A DNA stretch of 64,000 bases from Clostridiaceae bacterium (GTDB lineage: Bacteria > Bacillota > Clostridia > DUPQ01): the NCBI GenBank assembly GCA_012838235.1, contig DUPQ01000009.1:1-64000 (forward strand), given 5' to 3'. The notes beneath the pieces are model-generated. The model saw nothing but the letters and a program-made list of their open reading frames with translations. It was not told the origin of the DNA and did no database searches. Shown here piece by piece: positions 28,288 to 36,836 of this stretch; the stretch's first letter is position 1, and each line of letters starts with the position of its first letter. The translations under genes were made by a program, and so were the position numbers.

Positions 28288-29606
28288 TGCACAACCTCCG
28301 CAATCAGTGAATCTTCATGTTTGGCAACAATCACGGCATCTGTTATATCTCCGACAGTTAACTCTTCTTTGGCTGCAACATATATGACGGGATCTATTTC
28401 ATATGCCTCTGCATAAGATCTGCCCACATAGAACAATCCGTCATCGGAAATGCCTTGTATAATTATACTATATGTTTTGCCTATCCTTTCATCATTTTTG
28501 CTGATTAATATATCCTGTTGAATTTGTTCCGCCTGTTTGCGCCTTTGAATCTTTACCTTCTTTGGTATCTGACCTTTCAGTCTGTATGCCGGTGTGCCTT
28601 CTTCCCTGCAATACTCAAAGAAACCCGCTCTGTCAAAACGGGATGCCTTTATAAACTCGCACAGGTTCTCGAAATCTTCTTCCGTCTCCTGCGGAAACCC
28701 CACTATAAAAGTGGTCCTTAACACTATATCGGGTATATGAAATCGAAGTTTATCTATTAATTCCGTATACATGGCACATGTTCCCTTACGTCCCATCAGT
28801 TTTAATATTCTGTCGGAAGAATGCTGCAAGGGTATATCCAGATAGTGCAATATCTTTTTGCTGTTCTTAACGGAATTAATAAGGTCGTCAGTGATAAGTT
28901 CGGGATAGCAGTAAAGCAGTCTTATCCACTGTAAAGATTTGACTGTTTCCAACTTTTTAAGCAACAAATCCAAAGACGGTTTCCCGTAAATATCCGTACC
29001 GTATGCGGTAGTATCCTGAGCCACCAGTGTAATTTCTTTTATACCGTGCAGAGAGCACAACTTCTCCGCTTCAGCATATATATCCTCGATACTTCTGCTT
29101 CTGTATCTTCCCCGGATGGACGGAATGGTGCAGTAAGTACATCTGTTATCACAACCTTCGGCAATTTTCACATATGTCGATGCGGTATTTTCCGACAGCA
29201 TTCGTTCTTTATTCATAAAGGTTACATCGGTTTTATTTCCGCAAATCAAAACTTCATCCGTATTATTAACAACAGATGCTATGTCCTTATAGCCGTCTAT
29301 TCCCACACATACATCCACTTCGGGTATTGAAGTTATTATCTCCTCCTTATATCTTTCCACCAGACAACCTGTGACTATAAGTTTTTCCAGAATCCCCCGT
29401 TTTTTGTATTCCGCGGCTTCCAATATTACGCTGATTGCTTCTTCCACGGCGGGTTGAATAAAAGAGCATGTATTGATTATTGCAATGTTCGCATCTTCGA
29501 TATTGTCGGTAAGAACAAAACCTTTATCTTTCAGTGACTTTGCCATTATCTCGCTGTCCACCAGATTTTTGGGACATCCCAGTGAATTAATAAGTATCTT
29601 CTTCAT
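28284..29606 (-). CDS. rimO: Ribosomal protein uS12 methylthiotransferase RimO
   Basis: Radical-SAM methylthiotransferase modifying an aspartate of ribosomal protein S12. The N-terminal MTTase domain begins [14 protein letters not shown], the RimO-type variant rather than the MiaB type. The radical-SAM cluster motif is CDNRCTYC followed by TIPSIRGRYRSR. A C-terminal TRAM-like domain completes 440 residues. It overlaps the end of recX by 20 nt and the start of pgsA by 4 nt. Confidence 0.96.
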   Translation of the reverse strand: MKKILINSLGCPKNLVDSEIMAKSLKDKGFVLTDNIEDANIAIINTCSFIQPAVEEAISVILEAAEYKKRGILEKLIVTGCLVERYKEEIITSIPEVDVCVGIDGYKDIASVVNNTDEVLICGNKTDVTFMNKERMLSENTASTYVKIAEGCDNRCTYCTIPSIRGRYRSRSIEDIYAEAEKLCSLHGIKEITLVAQDTTAYGTDIYGKPSLDLLLKKLETVKSLQWIRLLYCYPELITDDLINSVKNSKKILHYLDIPLQHSSDRILKLMGRKGTCAMYTELIDKLRFHIPDIVLRTTFIVGFPQETEEDFENLCEFIKASRFDRAGFFEYCREEGTPAYRLKGQIPKKVKIQRRKQAEQIQQDILISKNDERIGKTYSIIIQGISDDGLFYVGRSYAEAYEIDPVIYVAAKEELTVGDITDAVIVAKHEDSLIAEVVQ

Positions 29607-30066
29607 ATCCTACCGCTTTATCCACCTCTTGTACTGCCAGTTGCTCATCTATTCCGTGGTATATCAGTTTTGCTATAAGTTTTTCTCTCTTTGTGTCCTT
29701 CTTCAGATTGGCTTTTATGAACTTGTCCATAAAAGCAACATCATCTATCTTTCCTTCCTCAATCAGACGGTGAATACAACTGTCTACCGCTTTAGGCCCG
29801 AATCCTTTGTTCTCAAGGTATAACCTCATACGATTTTCCGTTTTTTTTCCGTTTAAAAGATAAGCAACCGCCTTTTTATAGCATTGCATCGCTTCGGTTT
29901 TATCTTTAATATCCTCAATAAAAGCATTTGATAATGTTTCTTTGTCGTAGATACAATATTTGAAATATGTTTCTTCATCAATAAAAAGTTGTGTATTATC
30001 GGATAAAGTAAGGATATAGTCTTTTTTTAATACTTCTCTTTTTACGATGCTCAATTCATCATTCAT
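29587..30066 (-). CDS. recX: RecA regulator RecX
   Basis: Small helical modulator of RecA filaments. The three-helix repeats are recognisable in the C-terminal two thirds: [48 protein letters not shown] and ERLI-like [17 protein letters not shown] prefer ATG 30066, which overlaps the recA stop by 8 nt, over the TTG at 30108 used in the track; this gives 159 residues. Position immediately behind recA is the usual one for recX. Confidence 0.88.
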   Translation of the reverse strand: MNDELSIVKREVLKKDYILTLSDNTQLFIDEETYFKYCIYDKETLSNAFIEDIKDKTEAMQCYKKAVAYLLNGKKTENRMRLYLENKGFGPKAVDSCIHRLIEEGKIDDVAFMDKFIKANLKKDTKREKLIAKLIYHGIDEQLAVQEVDKAVGYEEDTY

Positions 30067-31078
30067 CTGCAGCTTCTGTCGGTTGTTCGGGCGTTTTATG
30101 CGCTTCAAATGCTGCCCTTATCAGCTTCTCAATCTCTTCGGCTATCTTGGGGTTCTGCACAAGGTAGTCTTTGGCATTCTCCCGTCCCTGACCTATCCGC
30201 TGATCTTTATATGAATACCATGATCCGGCTTTATCCACTACTCCGCAGTCCACTCCGACATCAATTAAGCATCCTTCTTTGGATATTCCGTGTCCGTAAA
30301 TAATATCAAACTCCGCTGTCTTGAAAGGAGGAGCAATTTTGTTTTTAGCAATTTTGGCCCTTGTTTTACTTCCGATGATGTTATCACCCAATTTTATGTT
30401 GTCAGCTTTTCTGACCTCTATTCTGACGCTGGAATAAAACTTCAATGCTCTTCCGCCCGGAGTAACTTCGGGATTACCGAACATTATGCCTACTTTTTCT
30501 CGCAATTGGTTGATAAATATGGTTGTGGTTTTGGATTTTGCAACGACAGCTGTGAGTTTTCTTAACGCCTGACTCATCAATCTGGCCTGCAGTCCTACAT
30601 GAGCGTCTCCCATTTCGCCGTCTATCTCGGCTTTAGGAACCAGAGCAGCTACCGAGTCTATTACAATTACATCCAATGCTCCGCTTCTTACCAGAGCTTC
30701 ACATATCTCCAAAGCCTGCTCGCCTGTATCCGGTTGGCTGACTATAAGTTCGTCTATGTTAACTCCCAGTTTTTTTGCATATATGGGATCCAAAGCATGT
30801 TCCGCATCAATAAATGCAGCTTCGCCGCCTCCCTTTTGTGCCTCTGCAATAATATGCAGAGCAACGGTGGTTTTACCGGAAGATTCCGGTCCGTATATTT
30901 CAATTATTCTGCCTCTTGGCACACCGCCGATACCCAATGCTATATCCAAGGATATTGCACCTGTCGGTATAGATTCCACTGTCATCGCCGTATTTTGACC
31001 CAGTCTCATAACAGCTCCCTTACCGTATGCTTTTTCAATCCCGGCCAGTGACGCTTCCAATGCTTTCTTTTTATCCAT
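30059..31078 (-). CDS. recA: Recombinase RecA
   Basis: DNA strand-exchange ATPase and SOS co-protease. Walker A is GPESSGKTT, Walker [13 protein letters not shown], and loop L2 is in [26 protein letters not shown] take ATG 31078 because AGGAG lies 7 nt upstream; the track start adds six residues. Length is 339. The upstream region holds a promoter but no recognisable Bacillus-type LexA box (GAAC-N4-GTTC), so SOS control is not evident. Confidence 0.98.
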   Translation of the reverse strand: MDKKKALEASLAGIEKAYGKGAVMRLGQNTAMTVESIPTGAISLDIALGIGGVPRGRIIEIYGPESSGKTTVALHIIAEAQKGGGEAAFIDAEHALDPIYAKKLGVNIDELIVSQPDTGEQALEICEALVRSGALDVIVIDSVAALVPKAEIDGEMGDAHVGLQARLMSQALRKLTAVVAKSKTTTIFINQLREKVGIMFGNPEVTPGGRALKFYSSVRIEVRKADNIKLGDNIIGSKTRAKIAKNKIAPPFKTAEFDIIYGHGISKEGCLIDVGVDCGVVDKAGSWYSYKDQRIGQGRENAKDYLVQNPKIAEEIEKLIRAAFEAHKTPEQPTEAADE

Positions 31079-31116
31079 AATATGCTCCTTTTTCAATCTT
31101 TTTTGAATATACCAAT

Positions 31117-31145
31117 ATTATATATCATCTTAAAAATACATACAA
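31117..31145 (-). promoter_or_regulatory. Promoter of recA-recX-rimO-pgsA
   Basis: Minus-strand TTGTAT, 17-nt spacer, consensus TATAAT, about 40 nt before the recA ATG. No LexA-like palindrome overlaps it. Confidence 0.6.
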
Positions 31146-31165
31146 GGAATATTTTTTCGTAATTG

Positions 31166-32776
31166 CTAATTATTACCAATTATGCTCTTAAATTTTGCTC
31201 TTACCATATCTATCAGTTCGCGTGCCTGATCGGCTTTCATCAGATATGTAAGGAGCATATATATTCCGGCACCTATACCAATCTCAATAAGTATCCATAG
31301 AAATTGCTTTATCTTACCCAATTGAATAATTGCCGTTCCGAATATTGCCGGCATAAGAGATATATCCAATAAATATATTGCTGCGCCCATCATTACCGCA
31401 CTCATTAATGACTTTAAAATAGTGGGTATATTATCGCGAAAAGTGTATCCTTTAATCCTTGTTTTGAAAAGTAGTCCCAGAAATACAAGATTGAGTACGG
31501 AGGATAGAGAATATGCTACGGGCACACTGAAAATTCCGGCATCGGTCAGTTTCAACAGTAAATAAGCAATGAGGTAATTGAACACAACACCGATTAAACT
31601 TCCCCAGAAAGGAATAATGGAATTTTTGGTGGAAAAATATACTCTGTTAACTATTGTTATAATACACTGCATAACCAATGCCAGAGAGTAGCCTATCAAT
31701 AAATTGGCTGCTAATGTAATACCTTCCTGTTCTATCGTTCCGTAATTGAAAAGTACCTGTATTAACGGTTTACTGAGCACCGACAATCCTACCGCTGAAG
31801 GTATGGCCAGGAATATAACCAACCTTAAGGAGGTATTAATCTTATAGACCACCTCACTTTTCTTATCGGCATCGTAAACCGCAGCTAATGAAGGCAGCAT
31901 GGCAATACCTATCGCCTGCGCAATAATACCCAGCGGCATCTGCCATGTCTTGTTGACCAATTCCAGAGCGGTAACCGAGCCTACATCAAAGAATGCGGTA
32001 AAATATCTGGATATTATGAGACTTATCTGCCCCAGCATGGATGTCAGCAATGAAGGTATCGCAAGCGCTATCAACAGTTTGAAATCCGGCTCTTTATATG
32101 CGATTACGGTTGTGTAATTATTCTTGAAATGCTTGAAGGTAAATGCGAACTGGAAAAGAAAATAGAGCCCGGCACATATTACAATACCCAGTACTACTTT
32201 TTTTACTCCGTAATTATCCGCAACATTATCATTGCTGAATAATGCTATGCTTATAATGCAGGCTAAATTATATAGGCAAGGTCCGAATGCCGGTATTATA
32301 AACTCATTGTATGAGTTCATTATTCCGTTACAAAGCCCGGCAAGCATCATAAAAAAGGCTATAGGCATCAGAATCTTGGTCAACTGTACCGTTAATTCCA
32401 GTGTTTCCGCATCATATCCGGGAACCAGCATGTTTACCAGCGGTTTTGCGAATATAACACATAATATTACTACGACAAACATTATAATGGAGACCAGATT
32501 CATGAAAGAACTTACGGATCTCCAGCCTTTCTTTTCTTCTCCTTTTGCCACATAACCTGCCAGAACGGGAATAAGAGAGGAAGCTATGGCTCCGCCTATC
32601 AACATGGAATACATCAAATCGGGAACCTGAAAAGCCGCGTTGTATGCATCGGTAACTCTGGAAAGCCCTCCCATTTTCACGGGAATAAGGGCTGTTCTCA
32701 CAAATCCCATTATTCTGCTCAACAGGACCGAAGCCATTATAAGGAAAACAGTACTTTTAAATCTTATCTCTTTCAA
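31166..32776 (-). CDS. murJ: Lipid II flippase MurJ
   Basis: MOP-superfamily flippase exporting the peptidoglycan precursor lipid II. The protein has about 14 hydrophobic helices over 536 residues, and its N-terminus MASVLLSRIMGFVRTALIP is the typical MurJ/MviN start. The initiation codon is TTG, since an in-frame TGA lies two codons upstream and AGGA sits about 7 nt before the TTG. The cinA stop lies within the same few bases, indicating translational coupling. Confidence 0.95.
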   Translation of the reverse strand: MKEIRFKSTVFLIMASVLLSRIMGFVRTALIPVKMGGLSRVTDAYNAAFQVPDLMYSMLIGGAIASSLIPVLAGYVAKGEEKKGWRSVSSFMNLVSIIMFVVVILCVIFAKPLVNMLVPGYDAETLELTVQLTKILMPIAFFMMLAGLCNGIMNSYNEFIIPAFGPCLYNLACIISIALFSNDNVADNYGVKKVVLGIVICAGLYFLFQFAFTFKHFKNNYTTVIAYKEPDFKLLIALAIPSLLTSMLGQISLIISRYFTAFFDVGSVTALELVNKTWQMPLGIIAQAIGIAMLPSLAAVYDADKKSEVVYKINTSLRLVIFLAIPSAVGLSVLSKPLIQVLFNYGTIEQEGITLAANLLIGYSLALVMQCIITIVNRVYFSTKNSIIPFWGSLIGVVFNYLIAYLLLKLTDAGIFSVPVAYSLSSVLNLVFLGLLFKTRIKGYTFRDNIPTILKSLMSAVMMGAAIYLLDISLMPAIFGTAIIQLGKIKQFLWILIEIGIGAGIYMLLTYLMKADQARELIDMVRAKFKSIIGNN

Positions 32777-32779
32777 ATC

Positions 32780-34048
32780 TCATCCTTTCGAAAGTGCATA
32801 CAAGCGCAATATATTAAGTGCATTAAGGCAGGAAAAATATCTTACCTTATCTCTGTCTCCGCTGAAAGTGTATTCATAAGACAATGTTTCCTGCTCGGTA
32901 CTTATCCCGATATACACACGGCCTACCGGTTTATCCGCAACGGCTCCGGAAGGTCCCGCAATGCCGGTTATGGAAATACCGACTTCTGTATTATACAGCA
33001 GCCGTACACCTTGTGCCATCTCTTTAGCTGTTTGCTCGCTGACCGCTCCGTATTTTTTCAATGTATTACCGCTGACTTTTAACACGGATTGTTTAATCTC
33101 GTTTGAATAGGCCACAACCGAACCTAAAAACACCTTTGATATTCCGGGAACATCGGTCAATAATTCGGATAACATCCCTCCCGTACATGATTCGGCAAAA
33201 GATACGGTAATATTCTTACTCATAAGCAAGTTTGCAGTAACGACCTTGAGTTCAACATCTTTATCGGAATAAATATACTCCCCTAACCTTTCGTGCAATA
33301 TATCCAGTATCGGTTTAAGAATTAAATCGGGATCCTGCTTGCCCTTCTCATACCGCGCGGTAACTCTCAGCATTACCTCTCCTTTTTTCGCATAAGGGGC
33401 GATGGTCGGATTGGTCTGAGTTGATACAATATCGGAAATAACCGATTCCATAGCCGATTCCCCTATGCCGAACATACGAAGATATACCGATTTCAAACCT
33501 TCCTGTATCTTACTCTTAAAATAATCAACGACATAATTATCAAACATGGGTTGCAGTTCCCAAGGAGGACCGGGAAGCAATATTATTGTTTTATCCGCTC
33601 CCTCAACAAAATGAGAAATAATGCATCCCGGAGCCGTTCCGTTATTATTGGGCAATATTAAACAACCCTCGGGATAGTATGCCAGTTTCTCATTGCTTGC
33701 CGCCATTATATTTATTTTCCTGTTATGCCTTATTGTATTGAAGTATTCTTTTACATTCTCCAGAATTTCCGGATGAAAAACCAATTTCAGTCCCAGAACC
33801 TCAGCCACAGTCTCTTTTGTTATATCGTCCTGAGTAGGTCCCAAACCGCCCGTAAGCACTACAACATCCGCTCTTTTCAGCGCAATGTTAATACATTCAG
33901 CCAATCTCCCCCGATTGTCACCTACAACGGTATGATAATATACATACACGCCGCATTCGGGAAATCTCTTTGACATGTAACTTGCATCGGTATTATCAAT
34001 CTGCCCCATCAGCAGCTCCGTGCCTACCGCAATTATCTCCGCTTTCAT
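32780..34048 (-). CDS. cinA: CinA, competence/damage-inducible nicotinamide-nucleotide amidase
   Basis: Two-domain protein of 422 residues. The N-terminal MoaB/MogA-like pyrophosphatase domain has GTELLMGQIDNTDASYMS and LTGGLGPTQDDITKE. The C-terminal deamidase domain has SFAESCTGGMLSELLTDVPG and ISITGIAGPSG. CinA recycles nicotinamide mononucleotide to nicotinic acid mononucleotide. In many Firmicutes it lies directly upstream of recA; here murJ intervenes. Its ATG overlaps the ACT-protein stop by 4 nt. Confidence 0.95.
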   Translation of the reverse strand: MKAEIIAVGTELLMGQIDNTDASYMSKRFPECGVYVYYHTVVGDNRGRLAECINIALKRADVVVLTGGLGPTQDDITKETVAEVLGLKLVFHPEILENVKEYFNTIRHNRKINIMAASNEKLAYYPEGCLILPNNNGTAPGCIISHFVEGADKTIILLPGPPWELQPMFDNYVVDYFKSKIQEGLKSVYLRMFGIGESAMESVISDIVSTQTNPTIAPYAKKGEVMLRVTARYEKGKQDPDLILKPILDILHERLGEYIYSDKDVELKVVTANLLMSKNITVSFAESCTGGMLSELLTDVPGISKVFLGSVVAYSNEIKQSVLKVSGNTLKKYGAVSEQTAKEMAQGVRLLYNTEVGISITGIAGPSGAVADKPVGRVYIGISTEQETLSYEYTFSGDRDKVRYFSCLNALNILRLYALSKG

Positions 34049-34461
34049 AATTTTGCCGTATTCCTGAATCCGTTCTTTGTTAGTATCCTGACTGCCGTCT
34101 CAATATCATTAACTTTAAATATGACATGTGCGGTATCATCTTCTTTAGCCAAAAAAGCATAAATGTACTCCACCGATATTCCGTTCTTATGAAGCATTAT
34201 CAGCGGACGTGCTATGCCTCCCGGCACATTATCGATATCTATCGCCAAAACATCGGTCACACTTACGGAAAAACCGTACTCCCTCAGTAATTTTTCCGTT
34301 TTCTCCGCATCATCGACAATAATTCTTAATATGCCGAAATCCGCTGTATCCGCAATGGTAAGTGCGTTGATATTAATATTTGCTCGGGCCAATATCGAAG
34401 TCACTTCGGCAAGTCTGCCTTCTTTGTTTTCCAGAAATATCGATATCTGTTTTACTAACAT
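34045..34461 (-). CDS. Tandem ACT-domain protein
   Basis: Small protein of 138 residues made of two ACT repeats: residues 1-65 (VKQISIFLENKEGRLAEVTSILARANINI) and about 70-135 (GGIARPLIMLHKNGISVEYIYAF). ACT domains bind amino acids and usually regulate metabolic enzymes. I take ATG 34461, preceded by AAGGGGTG; the track start adds ten residues and would overlap paaK. Such proteins are often encoded beside phenylacetate-CoA ligase and indolepyruvate oxidoreductase genes, as here, so it may sense an aromatic or branched amino acid (inference). Confidence 0.88.
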   Translation of the reverse strand: MLVKQISIFLENKEGRLAEVTSILARANININALTIADTADFGILRIIVDDAEKTEKLLREYGFSVSVTDVLAIDIDNVPGGIARPLIMLHKNGISVEYIYAFLAKEDDTAHVIFKVNDIETAVRILTKNGFRNTAKL

Positions 34462-34471
34462 TTCACACCCC

Positions 34472-35767
34472 TTAAATCTTTCTTCTGTCAATTATCCGTA
34501 CAGCTTTTCCTTCACTTCTTTCAATTGATTTGGGTTCCGCTAATTTTACTTTGGCACTGATACCCAATACACTCTCAATTGCTCCGGTTATATTCCTTTC
34601 CAACATTTCAATTTTTCTTACTTCATCCGAGAAAAGATTTTCATTCATCTCCACCCGCACTTCCAGTGTATCCATCATGTTGATTCTGTCCACTACAATC
34701 TGATAATTGGGAGTAACACTGCTAAACTCCAATAATACACTCTCAATCTGCGAAGGAAATACATTTACTCCCCTTATTATGAGCATATCGTCGGTTCTGC
34801 CCATTACACGTTCCATTTTAACCAATGTTCTTTTGCATCGGCAATCATCACGGAATAATTTAGTTATATCTTTTGTTCTGTACCTTATTAAAGGCATACC
34901 CTTTTTCTTTATGGTTGTAAAAACAATCTCGCCCTGCATACCTAATCCTAAAGGTTGCTGTGTTTCGGTATCCACTATTTCCGGAAGATAACAGTCTTCA
35001 TTTATGTGTAAACCGTTCTGCGCACAACATTCCGATGCAACACCGGGACCGGTTATCTCGCTTAAGCCGTATATATCGTAAGCTTTTATGTTAAAAAGGC
35101 GTTCTATTTCCTTTCTCATATTCTCGCTCCACGGTTCCGCTCCGAAAAGTCCCGCCTTTAAAGAAATGTCATCAACGGTAACACCCGCTTCGGTCATAAC
35201 TTCGTATAAATGGAGCATATATGAAGGGGTGCAAGCTATAACCGTGGGTTTTAAATCAATGAGAAATTCCACCTGCCTTCTGCTGTTCCCGCCTGAAATA
35301 GGTATAACTGTGGCACCCAGTCTCTCCGCACCGTAATGTGTTCCCAGTCCCCCGGTAAACAAACCGTATCCGTAAGCCACTTGAACAACATCATTTACAT
35401 CAGTGCCTATTCTTGCAAAACACCTGGCCATCACATCCGCCCATGTATCGATATCTTCTTTTGTATAAGCAACAACTATTCTTTTTCCCGTTGTTCCCGA
35501 AGATGCATGAACCCTGACTATCTTATCCATGTCCACGGCTACCATACCGTAAGGATATGTTTCTATCAGATCGGCCTTTGTGGTAAAGGGAAGTTTATGT
35601 AAATCTTCATACCCTCTTATATCCCCGGGCAGCAGCCCTATAGATTCCATTTTTCTTCTGTAATATGCAACATTATCGTAAACATGTTTTACGGTTTCTA
35701 CCAATCTTTTACCCTGTATTGTACGCATCTCATCAAGTGAAATACTCTCAACCCTGTCGCGGATCAT
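34472..35767 (-). CDS. paaK: Phenylacetate-CoA ligase
   Basis: ANL-superfamily acyl-CoA/AMP ligase activating aryl acetates. The ATP motif is HASSGTTGKRIVVAYT (about residues 88-103). EPWSENMR, DIYGLSEITGPGVASEC and GRTDDMLIIRGVNVFPSQIE are characteristic PaaK blocks. Length (431) is standard. With iorAB nearby, the likely role is interconversion of arylacetyl-CoA and arylacetate in fermentation of phenylalanine, tyrosine and tryptophan, generating or using ATP. GGAGG precedes the ATG with a rather long spacer of 10 nt. Confidence 0.93.
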   Translation of the reverse strand: MIRDRVESISLDEMRTIQGKRLVETVKHVYDNVAYYRRKMESIGLLPGDIRGYEDLHKLPFTTKADLIETYPYGMVAVDMDKIVRVHASSGTTGKRIVVAYTKEDIDTWADVMARCFARIGTDVNDVVQVAYGYGLFTGGLGTHYGAERLGATVIPISGGNSRRQVEFLIDLKPTVIACTPSYMLHLYEVMTEAGVTVDDISLKAGLFGAEPWSENMRKEIERLFNIKAYDIYGLSEITGPGVASECCAQNGLHINEDCYLPEIVDTETQQPLGLGMQGEIVFTTIKKKGMPLIRYRTKDITKLFRDDCRCKRTLVKMERVMGRTDDMLIIRGVNVFPSQIESVLLEFSSVTPNYQIVVDRINMMDTLEVRVEMNENLFSDEVRKIEMLERNITGAIESVLGISAKVKLAEPKSIERSEGKAVRIIDRRKI

Positions 35768-35792
35768 AAAATGACGTCCTCCGTTTTATAGT

Positions 35793-35821
35793 ATTTTACT
35801 CTTATACAGATTAAAAATCAA
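35793..35821 (-). promoter_or_regulatory. Promoter of paaK-ACT-cinA-murJ
   Basis: Minus-strand TTGATT, 17-nt spacer, TAAAAT, about 25 nt before the paaK ATG. Confidence 0.5.
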
Positions 35822-35923
35822 TGAATAACTCCGTATTGCATTCAAGGGCTGCTCATACCTCATGAATAGAACTCTTGGTAATTTTAAACATCTGTGATAA
35901 TATAGTTGAGGGAGATTACAAAA

Positions 35924-36835
35924 ATGAACAAAGACTATTTTTCTATTATAGGTAAGAGCGGCGCCTTTTTTGTGTTTAAGCCGCATATAACGGATAATCC
36001 CGATTTTATACTGGTCGTAGCACCGGGATTGGCGGAGCATGCCGCAAGGTATGCAAGATTATCGGAGTTTATGAAGAATCATAATGTACAGTTGTATTGT
36101 ATAGACCATATCGGTCACGGTGTATATACCGAAAGTCTCGGCATTTGGCCTGTTGACGGATTTTTCGAGTGTGTAAGCAATATGAACTCATTGGTGGAAT
36201 ATGTCCGCAAGCAACATCCCGATAAGAAAGTTATTCTTTTCGGACACAGCATGGGTTCTTTTATGACTCTGGCATATGCCGAGCGATATGCCTCCAACAT
36301 TGACGGATGTATATTATCGGGAACCAATGACCAACAACCTTCTCTTGTACTGGGTGCCGGAAGGTTTATTGCCGCACTTCAGGAGTTGTTTATAGGGAGG
36401 AATAAACCGTCCGGGATTCTTAATGCATTGTCTTTCGGAGCATACAATTCACAGTTTAAACCCAATCGTACGGAATTCGACTGGCTTTCAAGAAATGAAT
36501 CGGAAGTGGACAAATATGTTGAGGATCCGTTATGCGGATATGTTCCGTCGGTCGGAATGTTTAAAGAACTGTTTAAGGGTTTGTCCGTTATTTACAAAAA
36601 AGAAAGCATAGCAGAAATCCCGAAAGAACTTCCGATACATTCATTCTGCGGCTCCGATGACCCCGTAGGAGGTAATTCCAAAGGACCGCTTGCTCTTGTT
36701 GCAAGGTTGCAGAATGCAGGCATTAAAAATGTAACATCACGTATATTTGAAGATATGCGTCATGAATGCCTTAACGAGCTTGGAAATGATGCCGTTATGA
36801 AGCATGTTTATGAAGTGTGTAAGGATATGATTTAA
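35924..36835 (+). CDS. Alpha/beta hydrolase, monoacylglycerol-lipase-like
   Basis: Cytoplasmic serine hydrolase of the Hydrolase_4/S33 type. The nucleophile elbow is LFGHSMGSFMT (about residues 108-118), preceded by the oxyanion block VVAPGLAEHAARY. The acid is in SFCGSDDPVGG and the base in DMRHECLNE, the usual RHExxNE ending of lysophospholipase/monoacylglycerol lipase relatives. No signal peptide is present. I start at ATG 35924, with GGGAG about 9 nt upstream, rather than TTG 35906. It is a lone plus-strand gene, converging on helD with one base between them. Confidence 0.88.
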   Translation: MNKDYFSIIGKSGAFFVFKPHITDNPDFILVVAPGLAEHAARYARLSEFMKNHNVQLYCIDHIGHGVYTESLGIWPVDGFFECVSNMNSLVEYVRKQHPDKKVILFGHSMGSFMTLAYAERYASNIDGCILSGTNDQQPSLVLGAGRFIAALQELFIGRNKPSGILNALSFGAYNSQFKPNRTEFDWLSRNESEVDKYVEDPLCGYVPSVGMFKELFKGLSVIYKKESIAEIPKELPIHSFCGSDDPVGGNSKGPLALVARLQNAGIKNVTSRIFEDMRHECLNELGNDAVMKHVYEVCKDMI

Positions 36836-36836
36836 G

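Noticed and set aside
31079-31165. LexA/SOS box upstream of recA
   Set aside because: No GAAC-N4-GTTC-type palindrome is present; only a sigma-A promoter can be supported.
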